Made by a program: the position numbers and the translations under genes
In this document: piece by piece, positions 1-8,249 of the stretch
How positions within the stretch are numbered: the stretch's first letter is position 1
Layout: each line of letters opens with the position of its first letter
NCBI RefSeq assembly: GCF_008369295.1
Contig: NZ_VOBG01000003.1
Coordinates: forward strand, 310,001-374,000
Reading direction: 5' to 3'
DNA: 64,000 nt
Source of the DNA: Pseudomonas sp. ANT_H4
GTDB lineage: Bacteria; Pseudomonadota; Gammaproteobacteria; Pseudomonadales; Pseudomonadaceae
The notes under the pieces: generated by a model
The model's input: only the letters and a program-made list of their open reading frames with translations
Database searches by the model: none
Told to the model about the DNA's origin: nothing

Positions 1-60
1 AAAGGCCAGGGCCGGGGTAAGTAGCAGGGCTAGGGCGCCGAACAGTTTCTTGAGGCTCAT
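1..60 (-). CDS. hupE: HupE/UreJ family protein, N-terminal signal peptide only (cut by window edge)
   Basis: Only the first 20 codons are visible, reading in from the start at 60. They encode a positively charged start followed by a hydrophobic run ending in a typical signal-peptide core (MSLKKLFGALALLLTPALAF). An AAGGA ribosome site lies a few bases upstream, and ureG ends only 23 bases away, so it is co-transcribed with ureEFG. In pseudomonads the gene in this slot is a HupE/UreJ membrane protein proposed to take up nickel for urease. The family call therefore rests on position plus the signal sequence, not on the mature protein. Confidence 0.6.
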   Translation of the reverse strand, partial: MSLKKLFGALALLLTPALAF

Positions 61-83
61 GGACAGGTTCCTTGTTGGGATGG

Positions 84-698
84 TCAGACTGCAGTCAGCA
101 GGCCCTGGCGTTCGATGAAGGCGACGATTGCTTCCAGGCCAACGCCGGTTTTCTGGTTGCTGAAGACAAAGGGTTTTTCGCCGCGCATGCGTTTGGTATC
201 GCTGTCCATCAGTTCCAATGAGGCGCCGACCAGGGGCGCCAGGTCGATCTTGTTGATCACCAGCAAATCGGATTTGCAGATCCCTGGGCCTCCCTTGCGC
301 GGCAGCTTGTCGCCGGCCGACACATCGATCACGTAGATGGTCAGGTCCGACAGCTCGGGGCTGAAGGTGGCGGACAGGTTGTCGCCACCGGACTCCACCA
401 GGATCAGGTCCAGGCCGGGAAAGCGCCGGTTCAGTTGATCCACCGCTTCCAGGTTGATGGAGGCGTCTTCGCGAATGGCCGTGTGCGGGCAGCCGCCGGT
501 TTCTACGCCGATGATTCGTTCCGGGGCCAAGGCTTGATTGCGCACCAGGAAGTCGGCGTCTTCGCGGGTATAGATATCGTTGGTGACCACCGCCAGGTTG
601 TAGCGATCACGTAGCGCCAGGCACAGGGCCAGGGTCAGGGCGGTCTTGCCGGAGCCGACCGGGCCGCCGATACCGACACGCAGGGGTTGTGTGTTCAT
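84..698 (-). CDS. ureG: Urease accessory GTPase UreG
   Basis: UreG is the SIMIBI-class GTPase that powers nickel delivery to the urease active site, working with UreD, UreF and UreE in the cytoplasm. The 204-residue protein has the expected length. It shows a P-loop GPVGSGKT at residues 12-19, the family metal-binding CPH motif within [11 protein letters not shown], and an NKID guanine-specificity motif. The start at 698 has an AGGAG site 6 bases upstream. It sits 9 bases after ureF, in one minus-strand transcript ureE-ureF-ureG-hupE. The structural genes ureABC are about 14 kb away. Confidence 0.97.
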   Translation of the reverse strand: MNTQPLRVGIGGPVGSGKTALTLALCLALRDRYNLAVVTNDIYTREDADFLVRNQALAPERIIGVETGGCPHTAIREDASINLEAVDQLNRRFPGLDLILVESGGDNLSATFSPELSDLTIYVIDVSAGDKLPRKGGPGICKSDLLVINKIDLAPLVGASLELMDSDTKRMRGEKPFVFSNQKTGVGLEAIVAFIERQGLLTAV

Positions 699-707
699 GT
701 GTTTCTC

Positions 708-1382
708 CTAGGAACGAAACAGGCGGCTGTACTGGCGCTCATGGGCCATACACGCCAGAGACAGGCCGAACGCGGCGCTGCCGTAATGGTGGGGGTCGAT
801 CTGGCTGGCGTATTGCTGGGCTTGTTGCAGCAGCGGCAGCAGTTCGCTGGTCAGGCGCTGGGCGGCTTGTTGGCCCAGGGGCAAGGTTTTCATCAGCACG
901 GCCAATTGGTTTTCCAGCCAGCTCCATAGCCAGGCCGCGAGTGCGTCGTCCGGGTTGATGCCCCAGGCGCGTGCGGCCAAGGCCCAACCCAGAGCCAGGT
1001 GCGGTTCGCCCAGCTGGCCGAGAAACTCTCGGGCCACGGCATCCAGCTCCGGCAAGCCGTTAAGCAACTGTTGCAAGGAATAGCCCATCTGCCGGCTCTC
1101 TTGAAACAGCTCACGGGTTTCGCGGCTGGCGCGATGTTCTTCACACCGTTGCAGCAGTCGCGGCCAGTCCTGCTCGGCGGCGGCCTGGCAATGGGCGAGC
1201 AGCAGTGGCGCTTCGAAGCGGGCGAGGTTGAGCAGCAGTTGGTCGCTGATCCAGCGCCGGGCACTGGCAGGGTCGCACACGCGGGCTTGCTCCACGGCCA
1301 TTTCCAGGCCCTGGGAATAGCTGTAGCCGCCAATCGGCAATTGCGGACTGGCCAGACGCAGCAGCGCCCAGGCTGGGTTCAT
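708..1382 (-). CDS. ureF: Urease accessory protein UreF
   Basis: UreF is a helical accessory protein that joins UreD and UreG in the urease activation complex and acts as a regulator of the UreG GTPase. The 224-residue protein has the family N-terminus (WALLRLASPQLPIGGYSYSQ) and the all-helical composition typical of UreF. Its start overlaps the end of ureE by 4 bases (ATGA), which indicates translational coupling. It is followed closely by ureG. Confidence 0.96.
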   Translation of the reverse strand: MNPAWALLRLASPQLPIGGYSYSQGLEMAVEQARVCDPASARRWISDQLLLNLARFEAPLLLAHCQAAAEQDWPRLLQRCEEHRASRETRELFQESRQMGYSLQQLLNGLPELDAVAREFLGQLGEPHLALGWALAARAWGINPDDALAAWLWSWLENQLAVLMKTLPLGQQAAQRLTSELLPLLQQAQQYASQIDPHHYGSAAFGLSLACMAHERQYSRLFRS

Positions 1383-1879
1383 GGGCGCACGCCGAACTGA
1401 TGCAGTTTGGGCGGATAGTTGAAGTCTTCGTCGCCGTGGCGCGAATGATGATGGCCACCGCCATAGGCGCCGTGCTCCGGTTGAAACGGTGCCTCGATGG
1501 TTTCAGTGGTGGCCCCTAATTGGTCGAGCATGGCCTTGAGCACGTAGTCATCGAGCAGGCGCAGCCAGTCGTCGCCCACTTGCAGGGCGACGTGGCGGTT
1601 GCCCAGGTGGTAGGCAGCGCGCGTCAGTTCGAAGGCATTGCTGCAGGTGACGTGCAGCAGCTGTTCAGGCCGCGCGCAGACACGTACGACACGTCCGTCT
1701 TCAGCCTGCAGGAATTCGCCATCGTGAAGCGGCGGTTGACCGCGCTCCAGAAACAGGCCGACGTCTTCACCGTCGGCACTGAAACAGCGTAGGCGGCTTT
1801 TGCTGCGCGCCTCGAAATTTAGCAGCAGTTGGGCGGCCCAGAGGGTTTGGGGGGCGATTCGGCGGTGGATCACCAGCAT
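1379..1879 (-). CDS. ureE: Urease accessory nickel chaperone UreE
   Basis: UreE is the metallochaperone that supplies nickel to the urease activation complex. The chosen start at 1879 gives a 166-residue protein beginning MLVIHRRIAP, the usual family length; the frame stays open further upstream but that part is not UreE-like. The C-terminal region carries a histidine-rich stretch (GGGHHHSRHGDED) that would bind Ni(II). A GGAA ribosome site precedes the start. It is the first gene of ureEFG-hupE, with a sigma-54-type promoter 35-55 bases upstream. Confidence 0.95.
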   Translation of the reverse strand: MLVIHRRIAPQTLWAAQLLLNFEARSKSRLRCFSADGEDVGLFLERGQPPLHDGEFLQAEDGRVVRVCARPEQLLHVTCSNAFELTRAAYHLGNRHVALQVGDDWLRLLDDYVLKAMLDQLGATTETIEAPFQPEHGAYGGGHHHSRHGDEDFNYPPKLHQFGVRP

Positions 1880-1914
1880 CAGAAAGCTTCCAGCTATGAG
1901 CAATAAGCAAGCTA

Positions 1915-1932
1915 GAGCAAGGGGCTTGCCAA
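1915..1932 (-). promoter_or_regulatory. Putative sigma-54 (RpoN) promoter of ureEFG
   Basis: Read on the minus strand the sequence is TTGGCAAGCCCCTTGCTC. It has the invariant GG (1930-1929) and GC (1918-1917) exactly 10 bases apart and differs from the TGGCACG-N4-TTGCW consensus at one important position. Transcription would start near 1905, about 26 bases before the ureE start. The function is inferred from the match and from the similar element in front of urtA. Confidence 0.6.
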
Positions 1933-2005
1933 TCACGCCAGGAGCGGGAATTCCCTGTAGGCAGGCACCTTGTGCCTTCTGATGAAGCAGGGGGCTGCCC
2001 CAAGA

Positions 2006-2022
2006 TGTTTCATTTTGGTGCG
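2006..2022 (-). promoter_or_regulatory. Putative NtrC enhancer site upstream of ureE
   Basis: The 17-base sequence TGTTTCATTTTGGTGCG matches about 13 of 17 positions of the NtrC consensus TGCACYA-WWW-TRGTGCA, with a strong right half. It lies roughly 100-115 bases upstream of the predicted sigma-54 start, a usual place for an NtrC enhancer. No other function is evident in this ureE-desT gap (1880-2176). Confidence 0.4.
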
Positions 2023-2176
2023 CGGGTGGATGTATAGCACCGGATTCGAGCGTTCGGCGTTGAATTACACGGCGCTGCGCATGAAACCTCTTTCATCATT
2101 CATCTGCCCCGCACTACCGTGGAGATGCACCGTTCAACGGCGGCCACGGCCAAGCGTTTTCACGCCGTGCGCTGAG

Positions 2177-2809
2177 TTATTCGGTGCTGCCCAGTCCTTG
2201 CCAGTGCTTGAGACCGATAAAGATAAAGCGCAACTGCTGGGTGATTTTGGCCTGTGGCGTCAGGTGCGCCGGCAGGGCTTCGGCGGGCGGGTCGATGATG
2301 TCGGGCAGGGTGGCGAACACGCTTTTGACGATCAGGTCGGCCATGACGTGCAAGCCCTCGGCATTCAGGTGTTGCAGCTTGGGCATCAAGGTCAGGTCGG
2401 CCGCAAGGTCCGAGGTGATGTCTTCACGCAAGGCACCGATAGCTTGGCGTACTGCCAGGCAACCACCGTATTGTTCTCGGGCCAGGAACAGGAATTGCGA
2501 GCGGTTGGCGGCTACGACGTCGAGAAAAATTCGCACCGAGGCATCGATGATGCCGCCCATGACGAACTCGTTATGACGCACCAGGCGAATCGTTGCGCGA
2601 AAGGTTTGGCCGACTTCGTTGACCAATACCAAGCCCAATTGATCCATATCGGCAAAGTGGCGGTAGAAACCGGTGGGCACGATGCCAGCGGTCTTGGCCA
2701 CTTCTCGCAGGCTCAGGCTGCCGAACCCACGGCCACACTCCATCAAATGGCGGGCTGCGTCCATCAGGGCGAGGCGGGTCTGTTGCTTCTGTTCGGCGCG
2801 GGGCAGCAT
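2177..2809 (-). CDS. desT: TetR family regulator, DesT-like (fatty acid desaturation)
   Basis: This is a 210-residue TetR regulator with an N-terminal helix-turn-helix (residues about 10-60, containing LSLREVAKTAGIVPTGFYRH) and a ligand-binding C-terminal domain. Its sequence and its position next to ureE match P. aeruginosa DesT (PA4890 from memory), which senses acyl-CoA saturation and represses the desCB acyl-CoA desaturase genes. The start at 2809 (MLPRAEQKQQ) is chosen to match the family; the open frame continues upstream from a TTG. No strong ribosome site is seen. Unlike in PAO1, no desaturase genes are adjacent, so its targets must lie elsewhere. Confidence 0.75.
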   Translation of the reverse strand: MLPRAEQKQQTRLALMDAARHLMECGRGFGSLSLREVAKTAGIVPTGFYRHFADMDQLGLVLVNEVGQTFRATIRLVRHNEFVMGGIIDASVRIFLDVVAANRSQFLFLAREQYGGCLAVRQAIGALREDITSDLAADLTLMPKLQHLNAEGLHVMADLIVKSVFATLPDIIDPPAEALPAHLTPQAKITQQLRFIFIGLKHWQGLGSTE

Positions 2810-2914
2810 TGGCAGGCAGGCTTTGTGGACAAGGACAGCGTCGCACTCTAGCAAAACAACTTTACTGGCGTCGAACTTGAGGCGGGGCAAAGGTGTTGCG
2901 GATCACACAAAGTC

Positions 2915-2943
2915 AAAGCCCGATCCAGAGATCGGGCTTTTTT
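2915..2943. terminator. Rho-independent terminator hairpin
   Basis: The arms AAAGCCCGAT (2915-2924) and ATCGGGCTTT (2931-2940) form a 10-bp stem followed on the plus strand by more Ts. It lies just after the stop of the EGG-repeat gene (minus strand) and before desT, so it probably separates these two transcription units. The T-run is better on the plus strand. Confidence 0.65.
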
Positions 2944-2960
2944 CCAGGGCCAGCACGGGC

Positions 2961-3308
2961 TTAACTCGCTGCTTGATGCAGTTCTTGCAGACGGTCAGCA
3001 CCGCCTTCGGCAACAGCGTTGCGTTCCAACAGACGATCAGCGCCGCCTTCAACCAGGCCTTTCTCTTCCAGGCGATCACGGCCACCTTCGGCAACACCTT
3101 CGGTGTAAGCACGTTTGTTGGCTTGTTCGGCGCCGCCTTCAACCAGACCTTTCTGTTCGAGGCGATCACGACCACCTTCGGCCAGGGTCTGGCTGATGTG
3201 TGCGGCGTCAGTCTTGATTTGTGGGGTGACCTGTTCAGCGGCTGGCAGGGCAAATGCGCTGGTAGCCAGGACGGACAGTGCGAAGCTAAGCAGTAATTGG
3301 CGTTTCAT
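2961..3308 (-). CDS. Small secreted protein with five EGG repeats, function unknown
   Basis: This 115-residue protein starts at 3308, where an AAGGAG site stands about 8 bases upstream. Residues 1-20 form a clear signal peptide (MKRQLLLSFALSVLATSAFA), so the protein is exported. The rest is low-complexity and charged, with five repeats of the pattern [A/V]EGGx[D/E]: AEGGRDRL, VEGGAEQA, AEGGRDRL, VEGGADRL, AEGGADRL, spaced 13-17 residues apart. At DNA level a unit of about 57 bases near 3040 recurs near 3131, which suggests recent internal duplication. Similar Pseudomonas proteins are loosely labelled hypothetical or phage-infection proteins; I cannot assign a function. Confidence 0.8.
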   Translation of the reverse strand: MKRQLLLSFALSVLATSAFALPAAEQVTPQIKTDAAHISQTLAEGGRDRLEQKGLVEGGAEQANKRAYTEGVAEGGRDRLEEKGLVEGGADRLLERNAVAEGGADRLQELHQAAS

Positions 3309-3676
3309 GAGAGGTTGCTCCTTGGGAGGGCGATAAATTGGGTACAGGGCTAATGCTACTCTCGATAAGTTGATATAAAAGTTCATAAAGACAATGGTAA
3401 TAATCAACAGAATTGATTGTTCTCGGCAAAGGCTCTAGATCCGGCCTCTCAAGCACGGGCTTTTGCACCGTGCTGGGTATTTTCGACACGATCGTGGGTA
3501 ACAACGGTGCGCCGTTGATGATTGAGATTGTCCGATTGGTCAGGAAAGGCGGTTTTTTCAGCTTAATTGGCGCTTGGGTTAAACCCCCAGGCCGTTTGTC
3601 AGTCGTAGCCATATAGGCTGTAGTCCTAAGGTGCGCCGCAACGCGCACGCTCAGCCGTATTCAGGAGCCCTGTGCA
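3309..3676. other. Intergenic region between the EGG-repeat gene and asmA-like gene
   Basis: This 368-base stretch must contain divergent promoters for the two flanking genes. It has a 7-bp hairpin, AGCACGG (3452-3458) with CCGTGCT (3468-3474). A minus-strand reading frame from 3612 to 3286 (108 codons, MATTDKRPGG...) begins after a possible AGGA and overlaps the start of the EGG-repeat gene by 23 bases. Its codon use is unlike the neighbours, so I treat it as unproven. Confidence 0.4.
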
Positions 3677-5746
3677 ATGACGCGCACTCGTAAAATTCTC
3701 GCCTGGAGCTGCGCCAGCTTCGCTCTGTTAATCGCCGTCGTGGTATTGATCCTGGTGTTCTTCGATTGGAACCGGATCAAGCCCCCCCTCAATGCCAAGA
3801 TCTGCGAAGAGCTGCATCGTCCCTTTGCCATCAATGGCAACCTGGCCGTGGTCTGGCAGCGCGAGCCCGACGAAGGTGGCTGGCGCGCCTGGATTCCCTG
3901 GCCCCACGTAGTGGCCGAGGACCTGACGCTGGGCAACCCCGAGTGGTCGAAAAAGCCGCAGATGGTCACGTTGAAACGTGTGGAGTTTCGCATCGCGCCG
4001 TTGCCATTGCTGGCCCAGCGCGTGGTCATTCCGCGTATCGACCTCACCGAACCGAGCGCCGAGTTGCAGCGCCTGGCCGACGGCCGTGCCAACTGGGCCT
4101 TCCAGTTTGACCCCAAGGATCCGAATGCAGAGCCGTCCAACTGGGTGGTAGACATCGGCGCCATTGGTTTCGACAAGGGCCACGTTACCCTCGACGACCA
4201 AACCCTCAAGACCCAGCTCGATGTGTTGATCGACCTGCTGGGCAAACCGATTCCCTTCAGTGAAATCGTCGGTGATAGCGACACCAAAAAAGCCCAGGAG
4301 AAGGGCTCGGTGCCACAGGATTACGCCTTCGGCCTCAAGGTCAAAGGCCAATACCACGGTCAGAAACTAGCCGGCACTGGCAAGATCGGTGGTCTGCTGG
4401 CTTTGCAGGACGCGACCAAGCCGTTCCCGCTGCAAGCCCAGGTGAAGATCGCCGACACCAGTATCGCCCTGGCCGGCACCCTGACCGACCCGCGGAACCT
4501 CGGCGCCCTGGATCTACGCCTGAAACTGTCCGGCAGCAGCCTGGGCAACCTGTACCCGCTGACGGGCGTCACCCTGCCGGATTCGCCGGCCTATTCCACC
4601 GACGGTCACCTGATCGCCAAGCTGCATGAGGCGGGCGGTGCGTCGTTCCGCTACGAGAACTTCAACGGCAAGATCGGCAGCAGTGATATCCACGGCAACC
4701 TGGCGTACGTCGCCAGCCAGCCGCGGCCCAAGCTCAGCGGTGCGCTGGTGTCCAATCAACTGCTGCTGGCTGACCTTGCGCCCTTGATCGGCGCCGACTC
4801 CAACGCCAAGCAAAAAGCCCGTGGAGGGATGAGCAAGCAGCCGGCGACCAAGGTGCTGCCGGTGGAAGAGTTTCGCACCGAGCGCTGGCGCGACATGGAC
4901 GCCGATGTTGAACTCACCGGCAAACGCATCGTCCACAGCACCGACTTGCCGTTCACCGATCTCTACACGCACCTGGTGCTCAATGATGGCGAATTGAGCC
5001 TGGAACCCCTGCGTTTTGGCGTGGCCGGCGGCAAGCTCGACGCGCAGATTCGCCTCAATGGCCGCGTCACGCCTATGGACGGCCGGGCAAAACTGACGGC
5101 GCGCAACTTCAAGCTCAAGCAGCTGTTTCCCACTTTCGAACCGATGAAAACCAGCTTCGGTGAACTCAATGGCGATGCCGATATCGCCGGGCGTGGTAAC
5201 TCCGTGGCGGCGCTGCTGGGCAGTGCCAATGGCGATCTGAAGATGTTGATCAACGACGGCGCCATCAGCCGCAGCCTGATGGAAATCGCCGGGCTCAACG
5301 TGGGTAACTACGTGGTCGGCCGCCTGTTTGGCGACAAGGAAGTGAAGATCAACTGCGCGGCGGCGGACTTCGGCATCAAGACCGGCCTGGCCACCACTCG
5401 GCTGTTTGTGTTCGATACCGAGAACGCCATCATCTACGTTGATGGCACGGTGAATATGGCCAGTGAACAACTGGACCTGACCATTACACCCGAGTCCAAA
5501 GGCTTTCGGCTGTTTTCCCTGCGCTCACCGCTGTACGTCGACGGGCCATTTATCAAGCCCAATGCCGGGGTGAAAGCGGTGCCGTTGATGTTGCGGGGGG
5601 CGGGGATGGTCGCGCTGGGTGTGATCGCCGGTCCTGCTGCCGGCTTGCTGGCGCTGGTGGCGCCAAGTGGCGATGAGCCCAACCAGTGTGCACCGTTGCT
5701 GCAACAGATGAAGGAAGGCAAGGCCCCGAAGACGGTGAAAGGCTGA
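3677..5746 (+). CDS. AsmA family protein
   Basis: This 689-residue protein has one N-terminal membrane segment (residues about 8-28) and a long, beta-rich periplasmic part with the AsmA N-terminal domain and an AsmA-2-like C-terminal half (DGRAKLTARNFKLKQLFP, then GELNGDADIAGRG). AsmA/TamB/YhdP relatives span the periplasm and are implicated in lipid transport to, and homeostasis of, the outer membrane. A glycine/alanine-rich hydrophobic stretch sits near residues 635-665. AGGAG precedes the start at 3677. It appears monocistronic and is followed by a REP-like hairpin. The exact member of the family is uncertain. Confidence 0.88.
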   Translation: MTRTRKILAWSCASFALLIAVVVLILVFFDWNRIKPPLNAKICEELHRPFAINGNLAVVWQREPDEGGWRAWIPWPHVVAEDLTLGNPEWSKKPQMVTLKRVEFRIAPLPLLAQRVVIPRIDLTEPSAELQRLADGRANWAFQFDPKDPNAEPSNWVVDIGAIGFDKGHVTLDDQTLKTQLDVLIDLLGKPIPFSEIVGDSDTKKAQEKGSVPQDYAFGLKVKGQYHGQKLAGTGKIGGLLALQDATKPFPLQAQVKIADTSIALAGTLTDPRNLGALDLRLKLSGSSLGNLYPLTGVTLPDSPAYSTDGHLIAKLHEAGGASFRYENFNGKIGSSDIHGNLAYVASQPRPKLSGALVSNQLLLADLAPLIGADSNAKQKARGGMSKQPATKVLPVEEFRTERWRDMDADVELTGKRIVHSTDLPFTDLYTHLVLNDGELSLEPLRFGVAGGKLDAQIRLNGRVTPMDGRAKLTARNFKLKQLFPTFEPMKTSFGELNGDADIAGRGNSVAALLGSANGDLKMLINDGAISRSLMEIAGLNVGNYVVGRLFGDKEVKINCAAADFGIKTGLATTRLFVFDTENAIIYVDGTVNMASEQLDLTITPESKGFRLFSLRSPLYVDGPFIKPNAGVKAVPLMLRGAGMVALGVIAGPAAGLLALVAPSGDEPNQCAPLLQQMKEGKAPKTVKG

Positions 5747-5755
5747 CGCGGGCGT

Positions 5756-5783
5756 GATCATTCCCACGCTCCGCGTGGGAATG
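5756..5783. repeat. Palindromic repeat, CATTCCCACGC type
   Basis: CATTCCCACGC and its near complement GTGGGAATG form a strong hairpin in the convergent gap between the AsmA gene and the Dps-like gene. A diverged relative lies at 63909-63940. It may also act as a bidirectional terminator. Confidence 0.7.
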
Positions 5784-5797
5784 GTCGTGGGAAAGGT

Positions 5798-6328
5798 TTA
5801 CAGGTCCTGCAGAATATCCGCCATGTCATCGGCGTGTTCTTCTTCCTGGGCCAGAATGTCTTCGAAGATCCGCCGGGTGGTCGGATCTTTATCGCCGATG
5901 TACTGGATGATCTCGCGGTAGCTGTCCACCGCGATCCGCTCGGCCACCAGGTCTTCGTAGACCATTTCCTTCAAGGTATTGCCCGCAACGTATTGCGCGT
6001 GGGAATTCTTCGACAGCAGGTCCGGGTTGAATTCCGGCTCGCCGCCCAACTGCACGATGCGCTCAGCCAGCTTGTCGGCGTGCTCCGCTTCCTGCTTGGC
6101 ATGCTCCAGGAACTCCTCGGCGGCGACATGGGCTTTAATGCCGTTGGCCATAAAGTAATGACGCTTGTAGCGCAGCACGCAGACCAGTTCCGTGGCCAGC
6201 GACTCGTTAAGCAGGCGCAGGACTTCCTGGCGGTCGGCGTCGTAGCCTTCGGTTACGGCGCCGTTCTCGACGTTCTTGCGGGCGCGCGCTCGCAGTGTGG
6301 CTACGTCAGACAAATGTGAGTCAGTCAT
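5798..6328 (-). CDS. Dps-like / bacterioferritin-type ferritin protein
   Basis: This 176-residue four-helix ferritin-like protein has paired iron-binding residues: E47 in helix A, E80xxH83 in EHAKQEAEHADKL, E130, and E162xxH165 in QEEEHADDMADIL. This matches the Dps-like (DPSL) or bacterioferritin group, which oxidises and stores iron and protects against peroxide. The start at 6328 is chosen because a GAGGAG site lies just upstream; the frame stays open beyond it. PAO1 has a similar probable bacterioferritin in the same neighbourhood. I cannot tell from sequence alone whether it binds haem. Confidence 0.85.
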   Translation of the reverse strand: MTDSHLSDVATLRARARKNVENGAVTEGYDADRQEVLRLLNESLATELVCVLRYKRHYFMANGIKAHVAAEEFLEHAKQEAEHADKLAERIVQLGGEPEFNPDLLSKNSHAQYVAGNTLKEMVYEDLVAERIAVDSYREIIQYIGDKDPTTRRIFEDILAQEEEHADDMADILQDL

Positions 6329-6427
6329 CTCATTCTCCTCAGGGCGATATCCGGTTTGCGCCACGCTCTGACGGCGTGATCGCTCCAAGTTGTGAGTGCC
6401 GCGTCACACAAAAAGTTTTATTGGATG

Positions 6428-7327
6428 TCACTGTGCGTGTCCGGACAGCCGCGCCTCCTCCTGTAACCACTGGAAAAACGCCCTGACCGGTGGATGCCGC
6501 TCGCGTCCAGGTACGCACAGCGCGCTGTACCCCGCGCCGTCGACGCTGACCTGGGGCCTATAAGGCACCAGCAAACCGCTGGCCACGCTTTGTGAAACCA
6601 GGATGTTACTGGCCAACACCAGGCCCTGGCCGGCAATCGCCGCTTGAAGGGCGTAGTGCTCTTCGTCGTATTCGCGTATCGACTTGGCTTGCTGCAGCCA
6701 ATGCTCGCCGGCCTTGTCACACCAGGCTTGCCAGCCCAAGGCGTAGAGCTTGGCGTTGTGCCAGCGCACGCTGATCAGCGTCGGGGGCTGAGTGCTTGCC
6801 AATGCCACTTGTTCGGGCGAGCCATAGACCGCGAAACACTCATCGAACAGGCACAGGCCGTACAGGTTGAGGTAATTGTCGAGGCTGTAGCGAATCACCA
6901 GGTCGATACTGGCGTCTTGTTGCAAATCCACCACGTCGCAGTGTGTGTCCAGGCGCAGGTTGATCCCGGGATGAGCGGCATAAAAACGCCCCAGCCGTGG
7001 CACCAACCACAGGGCGGCGAAGGCCGGCGTCGTGGAAAGCGTGAGGTTGCCGACGCTGCGTTGCGGGCGCAGGGTGTCGACGCTTTGCGCTACCTCCAGC
7101 AGCGCGCCGTGCAGGCTGTGGAACAACCGCTCGCCACATTCGGTCAGCCTTACCTGGCGCGGCAGGCGTTCGAACAGCGCCACCCCCAGCCAGGTTTCCA
7201 GGGAGCGGATCTGATGGGACACCGCTGTCGGCGTCACCGACAGTTCCAGGGCTGCCGCCTTGAAGCTGAGCAGGCGCGATGCGGATTCAAAGGCGCGCAG
7301 GGCGGTGAGGGGCAGCGAGGCAAACAT
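6428..7327 (-). CDS. LysR family transcriptional regulator (GcvA-like)
   Basis: This LysR-type regulator has an N-terminal winged helix-turn-helix (LPLTALRAFESASRLLSFKAA..., residues about 1-60) and a C-terminal inducer-binding domain, 299 residues in all. I prefer the start at 7327 because a GGAG site stands 6 bases upstream; an in-frame ATG at 7339 is possible. The HTH sequence resembles the GcvA subgroup. It is transcribed divergently from the azoreductase gene at 7464 with 136 bases between them, the classic arrangement of a LysR regulator and its target. Confidence 0.88.
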   Translation of the reverse strand: MFASLPLTALRAFESASRLLSFKAAALELSVTPTAVSHQIRSLETWLGVALFERLPRQVRLTECGERLFHSLHGALLEVAQSVDTLRPQRSVGNLTLSTTPAFAALWLVPRLGRFYAAHPGINLRLDTHCDVVDLQQDASIDLVIRYSLDNYLNLYGLCLFDECFAVYGSPEQVALASTQPPTLISVRWHNAKLYALGWQAWCDKAGEHWLQQAKSIREYDEEHYALQAAIAGQGLVLASNILVSQSVASGLLVPYRPQVSVDGAGYSALCVPGRERHPPVRAFFQWLQEEARLSGHAQ

Positions 7328-7463
7328 GGCGGGCTCCATGGATGAATTTATTTCATTCTGCGTAACTATTGCTCATTTGTTGGGTGGACTCGACAGCACT
7401 AGTTTGCTGGTAAGAAAGTCGACCATTCAGGTCGCCTGAGTCTAGCCCGTGAAGGCCTTATAG

Positions 7464-8105
7464 ATGAATAGAATGCTTGCGATCCATGCCAGCCCCCGTG
7501 GCGAGCGCTCCCACTCCCGGCGCCTGGCGGAAGTGTTTCTCGACACCTGGCAAACCGCCAACCCTGATACGCGGCTGACCCGACGGGAAGTCGGCCGGGC
7601 CTTTATCCCCCATGTCAGCGAAGCGTTCGTCGCGGCGAACTTCTACCCCGAACCCCATGCGCGCCCCCTGGCCATGCAGGCAGACCTGCAATTGAGCGAT
7701 GAACTGGTGGGCGAGTTGATCGGTCACGACCTGTTGGTGATTTCCACACCGATGTACAACTTCGGCCTGCCCAGCGGGCTCAAGGCCTGGATCGACCACA
7801 TTGTGCGCATGGGCCTGACCTTCAACGTCACTCAGGACAGCCAGGGCTGCGCCCAATACCAGCGTTTGCTGCTGGGCAAGAAGGCGCTGATCATCACCAG
7901 TCGCGGCGGCAGCGGGTTTGGTCCGGGGGGCGAGAACGAAGCGATGAATCACGCTGATCCACACCTGCGCACAGCCCTGGGCTTTGTTGGCATCGACGAC
8001 ATCACTGTGATTGCCGCCGAAGGTGAAGAGTCCGTCCCAGAAGCGTTCCGCCGCTCCAGTGATGACGCCGAGCGCCAGTTGCGCGTGTTGGCGCGGGCGT
8101 TCTGA
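7464..8105 (+). CDS. azoR: FMN-dependent NADH azoreductase / quinone reductase (AzoR family)
   Basis: This is a flavodoxin-fold protein of 213 residues. The N-terminus ([17 protein letters not shown]) is the FMN phosphate-binding loop, and residues about 90-120 ([20 protein letters not shown]) are the highly conserved flavin-contact segment of AzoR and related NAD(P)H oxidoreductases. Such enzymes reduce azo dyes and quinones in two-electron steps in the cytoplasm. Start 7464 is used; an ATG at 7473 is also possible. It is probably controlled by the divergent LysR regulator. Confidence 0.88.
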   Translation: MNRMLAIHASPRGERSHSRRLAEVFLDTWQTANPDTRLTRREVGRAFIPHVSEAFVAANFYPEPHARPLAMQADLQLSDELVGELIGHDLLVISTPMYNFGLPSGLKAWIDHIVRMGLTFNVTQDSQGCAQYQRLLLGKKALIITSRGGSGFGPGGENEAMNHADPHLRTALGFVGIDDITVIAAEGEESVPEAFRRSSDDAERQLRVLARAF

Positions 8106-8249
8106 GGAGGCCTGGACTTTTCTGCGGATCACCGCCGCAGTGGTGGGGCTCAAGTAGTGTCATGAGTTGGTCGTTAATTCGTCATATTGGTTTGCCGGTG
8201 GTTCGTCTAGGATGGCGCTCATCGGCTCACTTTCAAGGACGTTCGTCCC

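Noticed and set aside
1952..1978. AGGCAC-CTT-GTGCCT dyad upstream of ureE as an NtrC site
   Set aside because: The half-sites are GCAC-N3-GTGC, whereas NtrC sites have seven bases between GCAC and GTGC. The site at 2006-2022 fits better.
3375..3415. Fur box near the EGG-repeat gene promoter (ACAATGGTAATAATC)
   Set aside because: Only short AT-rich similarity to the 19-base Fur consensus; symmetry is lacking.
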